Numbered from the stretch's first letter, positions 6,024 to 15,328 are shown. The stretch: 23,565 nucleotides of DNA from JABAYQ01 sp042091225 (GCA_042091225.1 JBELHW010000023.1:1-23565), one strand, 5' to 3'. Numbers and translations: made by a program. The notes: generated by a model not told the origin, from the letters alone.

Positions 6024-8027
6024 ATGCCTTTTATTTTAGGTGTTACCATCTATAGGTTTACTCATTTCTACTCCGATTTATTATTTGTTTCTTCTATATT
6101 ATGTATTTCTGCACTTTACCTTTTGTTAGATTATAACTCCTACCGCTTTCGTTGGTTTTATACTTTGTTTGTGCATTTTTTTGTTGTACAGTTTGCGATA
6201 ATTCTGTGTCATTTTTCTTTAAATGAAAATAAAGCCAATTACTTTACAAATTACGCTAATGAAGAATCGATTTATTTAATCGAAATTATAGACTACGTCA
6301 AGCAAAAAGAAAATAGCATTGAATTATTGGCTCGAATAAAATCAGTAGATAGCATTAAAACTAGTGCTAAGATTCTAATTTACATGCAAAAACAAAGCGA
6401 TAATCCTATAGATAAAGGAAGCCTCAAGATTACAACTAGTAAGCCAACACAACTACAAGCGAGTCCCAATCCTTATCAATTAAATTATAAATCCTATTTG
6501 AATAGGAAAGGTATAAATCATCAGCTTTTTTTAAATGAGGAAGATTATGAGCTAATATCAAACACCAAATCGGACAAATGGCTTGATAAGATAAATTCTT
6601 TTAGAAATAAACTTTTAAACAAGCTTAAAAAATCGGCTTTAACAAAAGATCAGTTCAGTTTTGCAAGTGCTATATTGTTAGTAGATAGAACAGATTTTTC
6701 TTATCAAAAGAAATCGTCATTTAGTGCAACTGGTACCATGCATTTTTTAGCTGTTTCTGGTTTGCATGTCGGAATCATATATTTTGTTTTAATATTTCTT
6801 TTGCCAATAAAAAGGAATACTAAATTGGCTATTTTAAATCTTTTTATCCTTGTAGTTTGTTTGTGGGTATATGCTTTACTTTGTGGTTTATCGGTTTCGG
6901 TAGTTAGGGCAGTTTTGATGCTTTCCTTTGTTTCTTTAGCAAAGTATTTAAACAAAAATTCAAATGTTATAAATACTGTTTTACTTTCTGCTTTTATTTT
7001 GCTTTTAATAAATCCTTTTAATTTGTTTGATGTTGGCTTTCAGCTCTCTTACATTGCTGTTATAGGAATTGTTCTTATTTATCCTAAATTACATTGTTTA
7101 TTAAATCCTAAAACATTTGCTACAAAATGGTTGTGGCAAATAAGCTGTTTGTCATTGTCTGCTCAAATAGCAACAATAGGGCTTTCAATCTATTATTTTC
7201 ATCAATTTCCCAATTATTTTCTTTTATCCAATATTTTATTGTTTCCTCTAGTGCCATTTATTCTAATAGCAGGGATTTTATATTTTTCTTCTTCTTTCTT
7301 ACCTTTTTTAAACGAACTTATTTTTTATGGATTACAAAATGCAATACAGCTTTTCAATACCATTTTTTTAAAAATTGAAGCATTGCCCTACGCTGTAAGC
7401 CAACATTTATTTTTAGAGCCAATCGGATTGTTTGTTGTTTATCTAATGGTTATTTTTTTATTGCTTTTTCTCTATTCTAAAAAGCTTGTTTGGTCTAATC
7501 TGGTTTTTTTATTGCTGTTTTATTTTCTATTTGATTCGCCAAACAAAAATCAGATTGCATTTTATTCTGTAGATAAGCATAGTGCTATTTTATTTTATCA
7601 AGGCAATCGGGGTGTTTTAGTGGGCGATAGCCTACTATTAAAAGACAAAAAGAAGTTAAGTTATAATTTAGGTGGTCATTTTTCAAAATTAGGACTAAAA
7701 AAGCTCACAAAATTAGAGCTAAACGATACGGTTCAAAGTAATTATTTTTGGAAAGACGATTTCCATTTTCAGTTTTTGAATAAGAAAGGCCTTATTGTTA
7801 ACTCTACCTTTGAGCTTTTAAAATCGGATTCATTAATTGAGGTGGATTACTGTCTGTTAAGTAAAAACATAGATCTAAACGAGCTATATGATAGCTATAC
7901 AATATCTTTACTATTGCTTGATGCAAGTTTGCCTTATTATACTATTAAGAAGTTAGAAAATCAGTCTAAAAAAATGGGGCTTAATTTTCACAATCTGAAA
8001 TCAGAATCTTTAATCGAATATTTCTAG
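6024..8027 (+). CDS. comEC: ComEC/Rec2 family DNA-uptake channel (N-terminus possibly truncated)
   Basis: ComEC forms the inner-membrane channel for single-stranded DNA uptake in natural transformation. The readable 667 residues have membrane helices at the N-terminus, a DUF4131 soluble region ending in SPNPYQLNYKSYLNRKGI (147-164), and the Competence domain starting at SSFSATGTMHFLAVSGLHVG (231-250), followed by many hydrophobic helices to about residue 510. The C-terminal 150 residues are soluble and lack the HxHxDH motif of a metallo-beta-lactamase domain, as is usual in this phylum. The ATG at 6024 is the first usable start after an in-frame TAG. It begins within the first membrane segment, so expression or topology may be impaired. 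The stop codon shares the palindrome CTAG with the stop of the converging ftcD. Confidence 0.9.
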   Translation: MPFILGVTIYRFTHFYSDLLFVSSILCISALYLLLDYNSYRFRWFYTLFVHFFVVQFAIILCHFSLNENKANYFTNYANEESIYLIEIIDYVKQKENSIELLARIKSVDSIKTSAKILIYMQKQSDNPIDKGSLKITTSKPTQLQASPNPYQLNYKSYLNRKGINHQLFLNEEDYELISNTKSDKWLDKINSFRNKLLNKLKKSALTKDQFSFASAILLVDRTDFSYQKKSSFSATGTMHFLAVSGLHVGIIYFVLIFLLPIKRNTKLAILNLFILVVCLWVYALLCGLSVSVVRAVLMLSFVSLAKYLNKNSNVINTVLLSAFILLLINPFNLFDVGFQLSYIAVIGIVLIYPKLHCLLNPKTFATKWLWQISCLSLSAQIATIGLSIYYFHQFPNYFLLSNILLFPLVPFILIAGILYFSSSFLPFLNELIFYGLQNAIQLFNTIFLKIEALPYAVSQHLFLEPIGLFVVYLMVIFLLLFLYSKKLVWSNLVFLLLFYFLFDSPNKNQIAFYSVDKHSAILFYQGNRGVLVGDSLLLKDKKKLSYNLGGHFSKLGLKKLTKLELNDTVQSNYFWKDDFHFQFLNKKGLIVNSTFELLKSDSLIEVDYCLLSKNIDLNELYDSYTISLLLLDASLPYYTIKKLENQSKKMGLNFHNLKSESLIEYF

Positions 8028-9715
8028 ATTTTACTTTCGGTAATTGCCATTATTTCAGCTTCGATTTTTTGGGCTTTTTGCACCAAATCATCTCCTTTAT
8101 CAATAATATTTTTCACAAAGTCTTTGTCTTGACAATCTCCACAATTAATTTTCACGTTTAAAAACGCCCCTCTCACTGCAGTTGTAGCACATAATGCACC
8201 AACGGCTGCATCGGTGATAGAGTTTGGGTTTCCTATTTGAGCCATCGCTTTCATAACTTCCATAGACTGATAAGCTGTTTCCATTACTTTAAAAGGGGTT
8301 TCTATGGCATATTTTGTTGCTTTCTGAATGGCATCATTTCTTGCTTCTATATCTTTCTGACTTTCTTTAGGAAGTCTGAAGGCTTCCATTATTTTATTGA
8401 AGGCATTTGTATCTTCATCCACTAAATCTAATAATTGGTTTTGATAGTTTATTCCTTTTTGGGCCCAATCGGAAAATTCTTCCCATTTATGGTCCCATCC
8501 TCTTTTGTGGCTGGAGAGGTTAGCAACCATTGTTCCTAGAGCTGCTCCCATTGCTCCACAATAGGCAGAAATTGAACCTCCGCCAGGAGCAGGGCTTTCA
8601 CTAGAAGTTTCATTCGCAAATTCTTGAAGGTTAAGCTTTACAAGTTTATCCTGATTATCGTCTAGCATATATTCGATAATCCTCTTTTTTGGGTCAAAAG
8701 GACTTAATTCATCTAGGCCTAAAGATTTGATTGCTATTTTAATGATTTCCTCTTCTGAAATACCTGTAGATCTTTGTTGTTTTTTAAGAAAGAATTTTCC
8801 GGCATCGATTAATACTTTTTTAGGAACTAAACCGATTAATTCAGATCCACTTACTCTAAGGCCTCTCGCTTGTGCTCTTTGGCAGGTTTTATCAAATACG
8901 TCGTGAAGAGTACTTACATTTATATTTGTTAAGTTGTATGAAATTTGGGCTACTCCATATTCTTTAATAAACCAACCAATTCCTTTTACGTCTTTAAAAA
9001 GGCCTGGCACTCGCATAGGTTCGCCATTAGAGTCTTTAATAATTTTTCCACTCAATTTGTCGCCTTCTCTTTTTAATCTTCCGGCTTCTCTTATGTCAAA
9101 CGCCACAGCATTTGCTCTTCTAGTAGATGTAGTGTTAAGATTGATGTTGTAAGCAACTAAAAAATCTCTTGCAGAAATGGCAGTTGCACCAGATTTGGCA
9201 ACAGAATCGTCAAATTTAGCTGGTCCGAAATCTGGTTTCCAATTAGGATCAACTAATTTTTTCTTTAATCCTTCGTATTCTCCTGATCTACAGTTTGCTA
9301 AATTTTCTCTTTCTTTATTTTTTGCAGCAGCCTCGTAAAGATAAACAGGGATTTCTAGTTCTTGGCCAACTCTTTGGCCCAATTTATTTGCCCATTTAGC
9401 AGTTTCTTCCATAGAAATGTTTGCTATTGGTACCAAAGGGCAAACGTCGGTTGCACCCATTCTAGGATGTTCTCCGCTATGGGTGCTCATGTCAATTAAT
9501 TCTTTCGATTTTTTTATTAGCAAAAAAGCTGCATCTATTACCTCTTTAGGTTCGCCTACAAATGTAATTACAGTTCTATTGGTTGCTTTTCCGGGGTCAA
9601 CATTAAGTAATTTTACGCCTTCAACACTTTCTACTACTCTAGCGATTTCATTTATTTTTTCCATATTTCTTCCTTCAGAAATATTAGGAACACATTCTAT
9701 TAATTGCTTATTCAT
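8024..9715 (-). CDS. ftcD: Bifunctional glutamate formiminotransferase / formiminotetrahydrofolate cyclodeaminase
   Basis: FtcD takes the formimino group from N-formimino-L-glutamate onto tetrahydrofolate, releasing glutamate, and then deaminates it to 5,10-methenyl-THF. This links histidine breakdown to one-carbon metabolism. The N-terminal half (about 1-330) begins IECVPNISEGRN (6-17) and holds the catalytic histidine region STHSGEHPRMGATDVCPLVP (His83, equivalent to His82 of the mammalian enzyme). The C-terminal half (about 355-560) is the cyclodeaminase, with SPAPGGGSISAYCGAMGAAL (374-393). The 563-residue length fits a full fusion. The start overlaps the 3' end of hutI by 8 bases, so the pair is an operon. 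The fusion replaces the HutG or HutF-HutG routes. Confidence 0.95.
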   Translation of the reverse strand: MNKQLIECVPNISEGRNMEKINEIARVVESVEGVKLLNVDPGKATNRTVITFVGEPKEVIDAAFLLIKKSKELIDMSTHSGEHPRMGATDVCPLVPIANISMEETAKWANKLGQRVGQELEIPVYLYEAAAKNKERENLANCRSGEYEGLKKKLVDPNWKPDFGPAKFDDSVAKSGATAISARDFLVAYNINLNTTSTRRANAVAFDIREAGRLKREGDKLSGKIIKDSNGEPMRVPGLFKDVKGIGWFIKEYGVAQISYNLTNINVSTLHDVFDKTCQRAQARGLRVSGSELIGLVPKKVLIDAGKFFLKKQQRSTGISEEEIIKIAIKSLGLDELSPFDPKKRIIEYMLDDNQDKLVKLNLQEFANETSSESPAPGGGSISAYCGAMGAALGTMVANLSSHKRGWDHKWEEFSDWAQKGINYQNQLLDLVDEDTNAFNKIMEAFRLPKESQKDIEARNDAIQKATKYAIETPFKVMETAYQSMEVMKAMAQIGNPNSITDAAVGALCATTAVRGAFLNVKINCGDCQDKDFVKNIIDKGDDLVQKAQKIEAEIMAITESKI

Positions 9716-10973
9716 TATTAGAGTTTATAATTTTACCGTTTAATATAATTTTGTCAATGTTATTTTCGCCAAACGAATATTGAATAAATCCGTAGGATGG
9801 CATTGGTTTTGTAATAAATAAATTGGCCTTTTTTCCAATAGCAATAGAGCCAACTTCAGCACTTAAACCCATCGCATATGCCGAATTGATGGTAGATGCA
9901 TTTATAGCTTCTTCAGGAGTAAGATTCATTTTTATACAAGCTAAAGAAGTTACTAGATTCATATTGAAATTAGGGCTCGAGCCTGGGTTGTAATCTGTTG
10001 CAAGAGCAATTGCTAGACCCTTGTCAATTAATTTTCTTGCTGGCCCATAAGGGATGCCTAAAAAGAAAGAGCAGGAGGGAAGAAAGGTTGGTATACAAGA
10101 AGTATTTATTAGGCTATCAATATCTTGCTCTGACATAATTTCTAAATGATCTACTGATAGGGCACCATTATCAACACTTGCTTTAACGCCTCCTAAAGAG
10201 GTAAACTGGTTAACGTGTGTTTTTGCTTGCAATCCGTATTGATTGGCTGCTTTCAAAAGTTTGTTGAGGTCGGCAACCGAAAAGTAACCATCTTCACAAA
10301 AAATATCGATGTATTGAGCCAATTCTTCTTGGGCTACAACAGGCAATAAATCGTTAATAATCAGATCTAAATATTGCTCTTTATTGTCTTTATATTCTTC
10401 AGGAACAGCATGGGCTGCTAGCAAAGTTGCTTTAATTGTAATCGGACTAGTTTTTTGTAATTCTTTAATTACTCGCAACATCTTTAATTCTGCTTCAATA
10501 GTTAGTCCGTAACCACTTTTTATCTCTATGGCACCTGTTCCTAATTCTATTGCTTTTTGAAGCCTTTCTTTTGCTTGTTTTAATAAATCATCAAATGAAG
10601 TTTGTTGTAACTTTTTAGCCGAGTTAAGAATACCTCCGCCATTTTGAGCTATGTCTTTATAGGTTTTTCCTTTTATTCTTTGTATCCATTCGTCTTCTCT
10701 TGTAGCGGCGTGTATTAAATGGGTATGGCTATCGCAATAGCTAGGAAACACCATTCCGTTTTCTGCATCAATAATTTGGGTATTATTCCAGTCCTCTATT
10801 CCTTTCCATTGCTCCATTGTGCCGAAATTAGAAATAAGTCCGTCCTCTATCTCTACGAATGCATCTTCAAGAAAATTTACTTTTTTCATGTCCGATCCCG
10901 CAACCCATTTTCTAGGTTCTTGTTCTGTTTGGACTAAGGTGTTTATGTTTTTTATTACTAACTTCATTTTCAT
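9708..10973 (-). CDS. hutI: Imidazolonepropionase HutI
   Basis: HutI hydrolyses 4-imidazolone-5-propionate to N-formimino-L-glutamate, the third step of histidine degradation; its product feeds the ftcD enzyme encoded just downstream. It is an amidohydrolase-fold metal enzyme. With the ATG at 10973 as residue 1, metal-site residues are DSHTH (81-85, His83 and His85), His253 in KTHVNQF, His276 in VDHLE and Asp327 in ATDYNPGSSPN. The RIKGKTYKDIAQNGGGI loop (99-115) is characteristic. Two close ATGs (10973 and 10967) are possible and a TTG precedes them; the family's usual 'MK-L-hydrophobic-KN' opening fits either. Length is about 420 residues, as expected. Confidence 0.95.
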   Translation of the reverse strand: MKMKLVIKNINTLVQTEQEPRKWVAGSDMKKVNFLEDAFVEIEDGLISNFGTMEQWKGIEDWNNTQIIDAENGMVFPSYCDSHTHLIHAATREDEWIQRIKGKTYKDIAQNGGGILNSAKKLQQTSFDDLLKQAKERLQKAIELGTGAIEIKSGYGLTIEAELKMLRVIKELQKTSPITIKATLLAAHAVPEEYKDNKEQYLDLIINDLLPVVAQEELAQYIDIFCEDGYFSVADLNKLLKAANQYGLQAKTHVNQFTSLGGVKASVDNGALSVDHLEIMSEQDIDSLINTSCIPTFLPSCSFFLGIPYGPARKLIDKGLAIALATDYNPGSSPNFNMNLVTSLACIKMNLTPEEAINASTINSAYAMGLSAEVGSIAIGKKANLFITKPMPSYGFIQYSFGENNIDKIILNGKIINSNNE

Positions 10974-10995
10974 CAAATAATTCTAAGCTAAAATA

Positions 10996-11003
10996 CAAAA
11001 ATA
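10996..11003 (-). promoter_or_regulatory. -7 promoter box for hutI-ftcD
   Basis: TATTTTTG on the minus strand fits TAnnTTTG and lies 22 bases upstream of the hutI ATG in the divergent gap with aroC. No -33 TTG is seen at ideal spacing, so support is moderate. Confidence 0.4.
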
Positions 11004-11031
11004 GCCCACTTATATCTCCCTTTAAATTACT

Positions 11032-11039
11032 TATATTTG
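11032..11039 (+). promoter_or_regulatory. -7 promoter box for aroC operon
   Basis: TATATTTG is an exact TAnnTTTG match ending 8 bases before the aroC ATG. It predicts an almost leaderless message. The -33 position reads TTA rather than TTG. Confidence 0.45.
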
Positions 11040-11047
11040 TTGATAAT

Positions 11048-12106
11048 ATGAATGCAATCGGGCGTATATATCGTTTAACAACTTTCGGAGAATCCCACGG
11101 ACCATCTATTGGCGGAATTATAGACGGTTGTCCTGCTGGTGTAGTAATAGATTTGCAATTTATTCAGTCGGAATTAGACAGGAGAAAACCAGGGCAGTCT
11201 AGCATTACTACCCAACGAAAAGAATGGGATAAGGTAGAATTTTTGTCTGGAATTTTTGAAGGAAAAACTACAGGTGCTTCTATTGGTTTTATAATTAAAA
11301 ATAAAGACCAGAAAACTAAAGATTACGACCACTTGAAAGATTCTTTTCGCCCTTCCCACGGAGATTTTACCTACCAAAAAAAATACGGAATACGAGATTA
11401 TAGGGGAGGTGGAAGGTATTCGGCCAGAGAAACAGCAAATTGGATAGTTGCTGGTACTATAGCAAAACAAATACTTGATCCGCTTTCTATTACTGCTTAT
11501 GTTTCGTCGGTTGGCAATATTAGCTGTACTAGCGATTATAACCTTCTTGATTTAGATAATGTCGATAAAAACATAGTTAGGTGCCCCGATCAAGAGAGTG
11601 GAGCTGCCATGATAGAATATGTTGAAAAGCTTAAAAAAGAAGGTGATTCGGTTGGTGGTGTGGTTAGTTGTGTAGTAAAAAATATGGCTGTAGGCTTAGG
11701 CGAACCAATTTTTGACAAACTCAGTGCTCGACTAGCAAAATATATGATGACAATAAATGCTTCTAAAGGTTTTGAAATTGGCAATGGTTTTGAAGCAAGT
11801 ACATTAAAAGGTTCTCAAAACAACGATATTTTTAGTTCGGATAACAAAACAACTACTAATCGATCTGGTGGTGTTCAGGCGGGTATCAGCAACGGAATGG
11901 ATTTATTTTTTAGAGTAGCTTTTAAACCTGCTTCTACTCTAATGAAAAACCAAGAATCTATTGATAGCAATGGAGATAAAATAGTTTTAGAAGGTAAAGG
12001 TCGTCATGATCCTTGTGTGGTACCAAGAGCGGTTCCGGTTGTTGAAGCAATGGCAGCAATGGCTTTAGTAGATGCTTTTTTCTTATCTAAAAATTCTAAA
12101 ATATAA
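11048..12106 (+). CDS. aroC: Chorismate synthase AroC
   Basis: AroC makes chorismate from 5-enolpyruvylshikimate 3-phosphate using reduced FMN, the last step of the shikimate pathway. The 352-residue protein carries the three family signatures: GESHGPSIGGIIDGCPAG (15-32), GGRYSARETANWIVAG (near 120-136) and, at the C-terminus, GRHDPCVVPRAVPVVEAM. NRSGGVQAGISNGMD is also present. The start is the ATG preceding NAIGRIYRLTTFGESHG, which is the standard N-terminus. It is divergent from hutI and is followed by a symporter gene after only 4 bases. The shikimate kinase gene aroK lies about 8 kb away in a different transcript. Confidence 0.97.
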   Translation: MNAIGRIYRLTTFGESHGPSIGGIIDGCPAGVVIDLQFIQSELDRRKPGQSSITTQRKEWDKVEFLSGIFEGKTTGASIGFIIKNKDQKTKDYDHLKDSFRPSHGDFTYQKKYGIRDYRGGGRYSARETANWIVAGTIAKQILDPLSITAYVSSVGNISCTSDYNLLDLDNVDKNIVRCPDQESGAAMIEYVEKLKKEGDSVGGVVSCVVKNMAVGLGEPIFDKLSARLAKYMMTINASKGFEIGNGFEASTLKGSQNNDIFSSDNKTTTNRSGGVQAGISNGMDLFFRVAFKPASTLMKNQESIDSNGDKIVLEGKGRHDPCVVPRAVPVVEAMAAMALVDAFFLSKNSKI

Positions 12107-12110
12107 TATA

Positions 12111-13403
12111 ATGAAAAAATTGGCATTACACTGGAAAATTATTATTGGAATGATGTTGGGTGTAGTTTACGGATTACTAGCTTCTCATTTTGGAATTATA
12201 GAATTTACAAACGACTGGATAAAACCATGGGGAAAAATTTTTATTAGCCTTCTTAAGCTTATTGCCGTTCCTTTAGTTTTAGCTTCTTTAATTAAAGGAA
12301 TCAGTAGTTTAAGTGATGTAAGTAAACTTTCTAGAATAGGTACTAAAACGATATTAGTATATTTATTATCAACAGTAATAGCAGTAACATTTGGTTTGTT
12401 ATTGGTTAATATTGTTGCTCCAGGATCTACTTTTTCTCCAGAAAAAAGAATGGAGTTAAAAGAGCAGTATGCCTCGGACGCTAACGCAAAAATATTGTCT
12501 GCTTCTAAGGTTGAAGATAGTGGTCCTCTTCAATTTTTGGTAGATATGGTGCCAAACAACATTGTTTCGGCATCTTCAAGCAATAAAAACATGCTTCAGG
12601 TAATCTTTTTTGCTATTCTTTTCGGTATTTCTATGGTAATGTTGCCTAAAGAAAACACCAAATATGTGAAAGGGTTTTTTGATGGCGTTAACGATGTTAT
12701 TCTCAAAATTGTGGACCTAATTATGCTAAGTGCTCCTTATGGGGTTTTTGCTCTTTTAGGAGGATTAGTGGTCGATTTTGGTGGGTCGCTCGATTTGTTT
12801 CAAGCACTAGCAGTGTATTCTTTAACAGTTGTTGTAGGATTGTTGTTAATGATATTATTGGTTTATCCATTGTTTTTAAAATTATTTACCAAATTAAAAT
12901 ATATAGACTTTTTTAAAGCCATTGCTCCAGCTCAGATGTTAGCTTTTTCTACCAGTTCTAGTGCTGCAACTTTGCCCGTTACTATGGAACGGTGTGAGGA
13001 GAAGTTAGGAGTTTCTAAAAATGTATCTTCTTTTGTTTTGCCATTAGGAGCTACTATTAACATGGATGGTACTTCTTTATACCAGTCAGTTGCTGCTGTT
13101 TTTATAGCTCAGGCTTTTGGTTACGATTTAGATTTGAGCCAACAATTAACGATTGTTCTTACGGCTACACTAGCTTCTATCGGAGCTGCTGCAGTTCCTG
13201 GTGCCGGGATGGTGATGCTAGTAATTGTTTTAAGTTCAATAGGGATTGACCCTGAAGGAATTGCTCTAATTTTTGCAGTGGACAGAATGCTAGATATGCT
13301 CAGAACAGTAGTAAATGTAACCGGAGATGCTACAGTAGCTTCGGTAGTTGCTGCTTCCGAAGGAGAATTAAATCCAGAAATTAATAAAGATTCAATAGAT
13401 TAA
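12111..13403 (+). CDS. Dicarboxylate/amino acid:cation symporter (DAACS, GltP/GltPh-like)
   Basis: A 430-residue inner-membrane secondary transporter of the glutamate transporter fold. The hairpin HP1 motif STSSSAATLPVT (280-291), the TM7 ion-binding NMDGT (317-321) and the TM8 segment DRMLDMLRTVVNVTGD (391-406) are all present. By alignment to the archaeal homologue GltPh, Asp395, Arg398, Thr399, Asn402 and Asp406 occupy the substrate and cation positions. The arginine favours an acidic substrate (aspartate or glutamate) over a neutral one; this is inference from family structure. I start at the ATG at 12111 rather than an upstream in-frame start that would sit inside aroC. The gene follows aroC by 4 bases, and its TAA overlaps the next ATG (TAATG). 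Confidence 0.93.
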   Translation: MKKLALHWKIIIGMMLGVVYGLLASHFGIIEFTNDWIKPWGKIFISLLKLIAVPLVLASLIKGISSLSDVSKLSRIGTKTILVYLLSTVIAVTFGLLLVNIVAPGSTFSPEKRMELKEQYASDANAKILSASKVEDSGPLQFLVDMVPNNIVSASSSNKNMLQVIFFAILFGISMVMLPKENTKYVKGFFDGVNDVILKIVDLIMLSAPYGVFALLGGLVVDFGGSLDLFQALAVYSLTVVVGLLLMILLVYPLFLKLFTKLKYIDFFKAIAPAQMLAFSTSSSAATLPVTMERCEEKLGVSKNVSSFVLPLGATINMDGTSLYQSVAAVFIAQAFGYDLDLSQQLTIVLTATLASIGAAAVPGAGMVMLVIVLSSIGIDPEGIALIFAVDRMLDMLRTVVNVTGDATVASVVAASEGELNPEINKDSID

Positions 13404-15328
13404 TGAGAATACTATTTATCCTACTTTTTTTTAGCTCCCTTTGTTTTTCTCAACACAATTGCGATTTAAATATAGATCCGAAAGCCAAGAAAATATATAA
13501 GAAAGCAATGAATAGCGTAAATACTAGATCTTTTTCTAAAGCATCTGCTTTATTAAAACAAGCTATCGAAATACAAGAAGATTATATAGATGCTTATTAT
13601 TTGTTGGCCAACGTAAAAATTGAGCAAAACGATAATGTCTTGGCTTCACAATATTTTAAAAAGGTTATTTCTCTTTGTGGAAATTATTCTCCAGAGGTGT
13701 ATTGGTTGCTTGCAAACATTGCTTTTAATGATGGCGATTATGTATCTTCTCAGAAATACTTTAAAAAATACTTGGCATTTTTGAGTATAAATGAAGAAAA
13801 CAAATTACTTGCTCAACAAAGGTTGAAAAAATCTGTTTTTTTACAAGAAATGTATAGCAATCCTGTCCCTTTTGATCCTCAGCTAGTAAAAGGAATAAGC
13901 ACCAAAGATGACGAATACTTGTCTGTGTTCTCTCCTGATAACGACTTTGCTTTTTTTGTTAGAAGAGGGTTGAGGTTTAATAAAGGAATGCAGCGACAAG
14001 AAACGGCAGAAGATTTTGTTGTTTCCCAATTAGATTCTAATGGTGTTTTTAGCCAAGGAAAATTAATGCCTGACCCTTTTAACCTGCAAAAAAATCAGGG
14101 TAGCGCATCGGTATCGTTAAAAAATAACGAAATGTATCTTTCTGTTTGTGAACTTCGGGATGGATATAATAACTGTGATATATTTTATTCTGAAATTTAT
14201 CAAGGATTTTGGACGGATCTAAAACGATTGAAATATCCTGTAAACTCTCCAAATTCGTGGGAGTCACAACCCTCTATTTCTGCTGACGGAAATACCCTTA
14301 TTTTTACCTCTGCTAGAAGAGATGGGGTAGGGAAAACCGACTTGTATAGTGTAGAAAAAGATAAAGATGGTAAGTGGGGTAATTTTAAATCTTTATCGCT
14401 AAATACGGAAGGTTCGGAAAAATCTCCTTTTTTACATCCAGACGGTAAAACCTTGTATTTCTCTTCCGATACCCACCCAGGATTAGGTGGTGCAGATATT
14501 TTTTATTGTAGAAAAGATTCTTTAGGGAATTGGTCTAGCCCAATAAACATAGGTTTTCCTATTAACAGCCAAGAAGACGACTTAGGCTTTTTTGTTAGTA
14601 CGGACGGTAAAACGGCCTATTATTCGTCTAACAAATTAAAAGCCAATGGAGGTGGTTGGGATTTATATTCTTTCCCCCTATACAAAGATGCTAGGCCTAC
14701 AAGAGTATTGCTTTTAAAAGGAGAGGTGCTCGATAACGAAGGATGGCCAATAGAAAACGCTGTTGTAGAAATTAAAAACCTACAATCGAACAAAATAAAG
14801 AAGATTGAAGTAAACCGAATAGACGGATCTTATGTTGGTTTGATTAATCTTGATAAACAAGACGATGTTTTGGTTACGGTAAAAGCTAAAGAATATGCTT
14901 TTAACTCCCAATATATAGGGGCTCATGATAGAGGCTTTGAAAGCCCTACTAAACTAAACTTTGACCTCTCCAAAATAGAAGTAGGAAAGGCATTTAAAAT
15001 TAACAACATTTATTTTGCAAGCGACTCTTATAGTCTTTCTGATCAGGCAAAAAGTATTTTAACTTCATTTGCTGACTTTTTAAAAGAAAATGTAAAAGTA
15101 AAAATTGCCATTCATGGACACACCGATAGCGATGGAGATCAGAAGCTAAATTTGGAATTGTCTTCGAAAAGAGCAAAACAAGTACAAGATTATATTATTT
15201 CTATGGGAGTAGAGCCCAATAGATTGAGCTTTAAAGGATACGGAGAAAAAAATCCTTTACAATCTAACAATAACGAAAAAGGAAAATCGATTAACAGAAG
15301 AACAGAGTTTTTTGTTGTAGAAAAATAA
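13403..15328 (+). CDS. TPR - PD40 propeller - OmpA C-terminal domain envelope protein
   Basis: A 641-residue exported protein of a type abundant in Bacteroidota. Order of parts: signal peptide (1-17, cleavage before QHNC), TPR-like helical repeats (about 25-150), WD40-like PD40 propeller repeats (about 165-425, with copies such as QPSISADGNTLIFTSARRDG and SPFLHPDGKTLYFSSDTHPG), a small beta-sandwich carboxypeptidase-regulatory-like domain (about 436-520) and an OmpA peptidoglycan-binding domain (about 532-641). In the last, Asp575 in HGHTDSDGD and Arg590 in SSKRA are the residues that bind diaminopimelate in OmpA homologues, at the same 15-residue spacing. It is probably tethered to peptidoglycan. 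Relatives occur with PorP/SprF-type proteins, but none is seen here. It is the last gene of the aroC operon. Confidence 0.9.
   Translation: MRILFILLFFSSLCFSQHNCDLNIDPKAKKIYKKAMNSVNTRSFSKASALLKQAIEIQEDYIDAYYLLANVKIEQNDNVLASQYFKKVISLCGNYSPEVYWLLANIAFNDGDYVSSQKYFKKYLAFLSINEENKLLAQQRLKKSVFLQEMYSNPVPFDPQLVKGISTKDDEYLSVFSPDNDFAFFVRRGLRFNKGMQRQETAEDFVVSQLDSNGVFSQGKLMPDPFNLQKNQGSASVSLKNNEMYLSVCELRDGYNNCDIFYSEIYQGFWTDLKRLKYPVNSPNSWESQPSISADGNTLIFTSARRDGVGKTDLYSVEKDKDGKWGNFKSLSLNTEGSEKSPFLHPDGKTLYFSSDTHPGLGGADIFYCRKDSLGNWSSPINIGFPINSQEDDLGFFVSTDGKTAYYSSNKLKANGGGWDLYSFPLYKDARPTRVLLLKGEVLDNEGWPIENAVVEIKNLQSNKIKKIEVNRIDGSYVGLINLDKQDDVLVTVKAKEYAFNSQYIGAHDRGFESPTKLNFDLSKIEVGKAFKINNIYFASDSYSLSDQAKSILTSFADFLKENVKVKIAIHGHTDSDGDQKLNLELSSKRAKQVQDYIISMGVEPNRLSFKGYGEKNPLQSNNNEKGKSINRRTEFFVVEK

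Noticed and set aside
7530..8027. Truncated 3' end of comEC because the metallo-beta-lactamase domain is missing
   Set aside because: Bacteroidota ComEC proteins commonly lack a recognisable hydrolase domain, and the frame ends naturally at the convergent junction.
12072..12110. N-terminal extension of the symporter frame
   Set aside because: It would begin inside aroC. The ATG at 12111 gives the usual family N-terminus (MKKLALHWKI) and a normal 4-base spacing.
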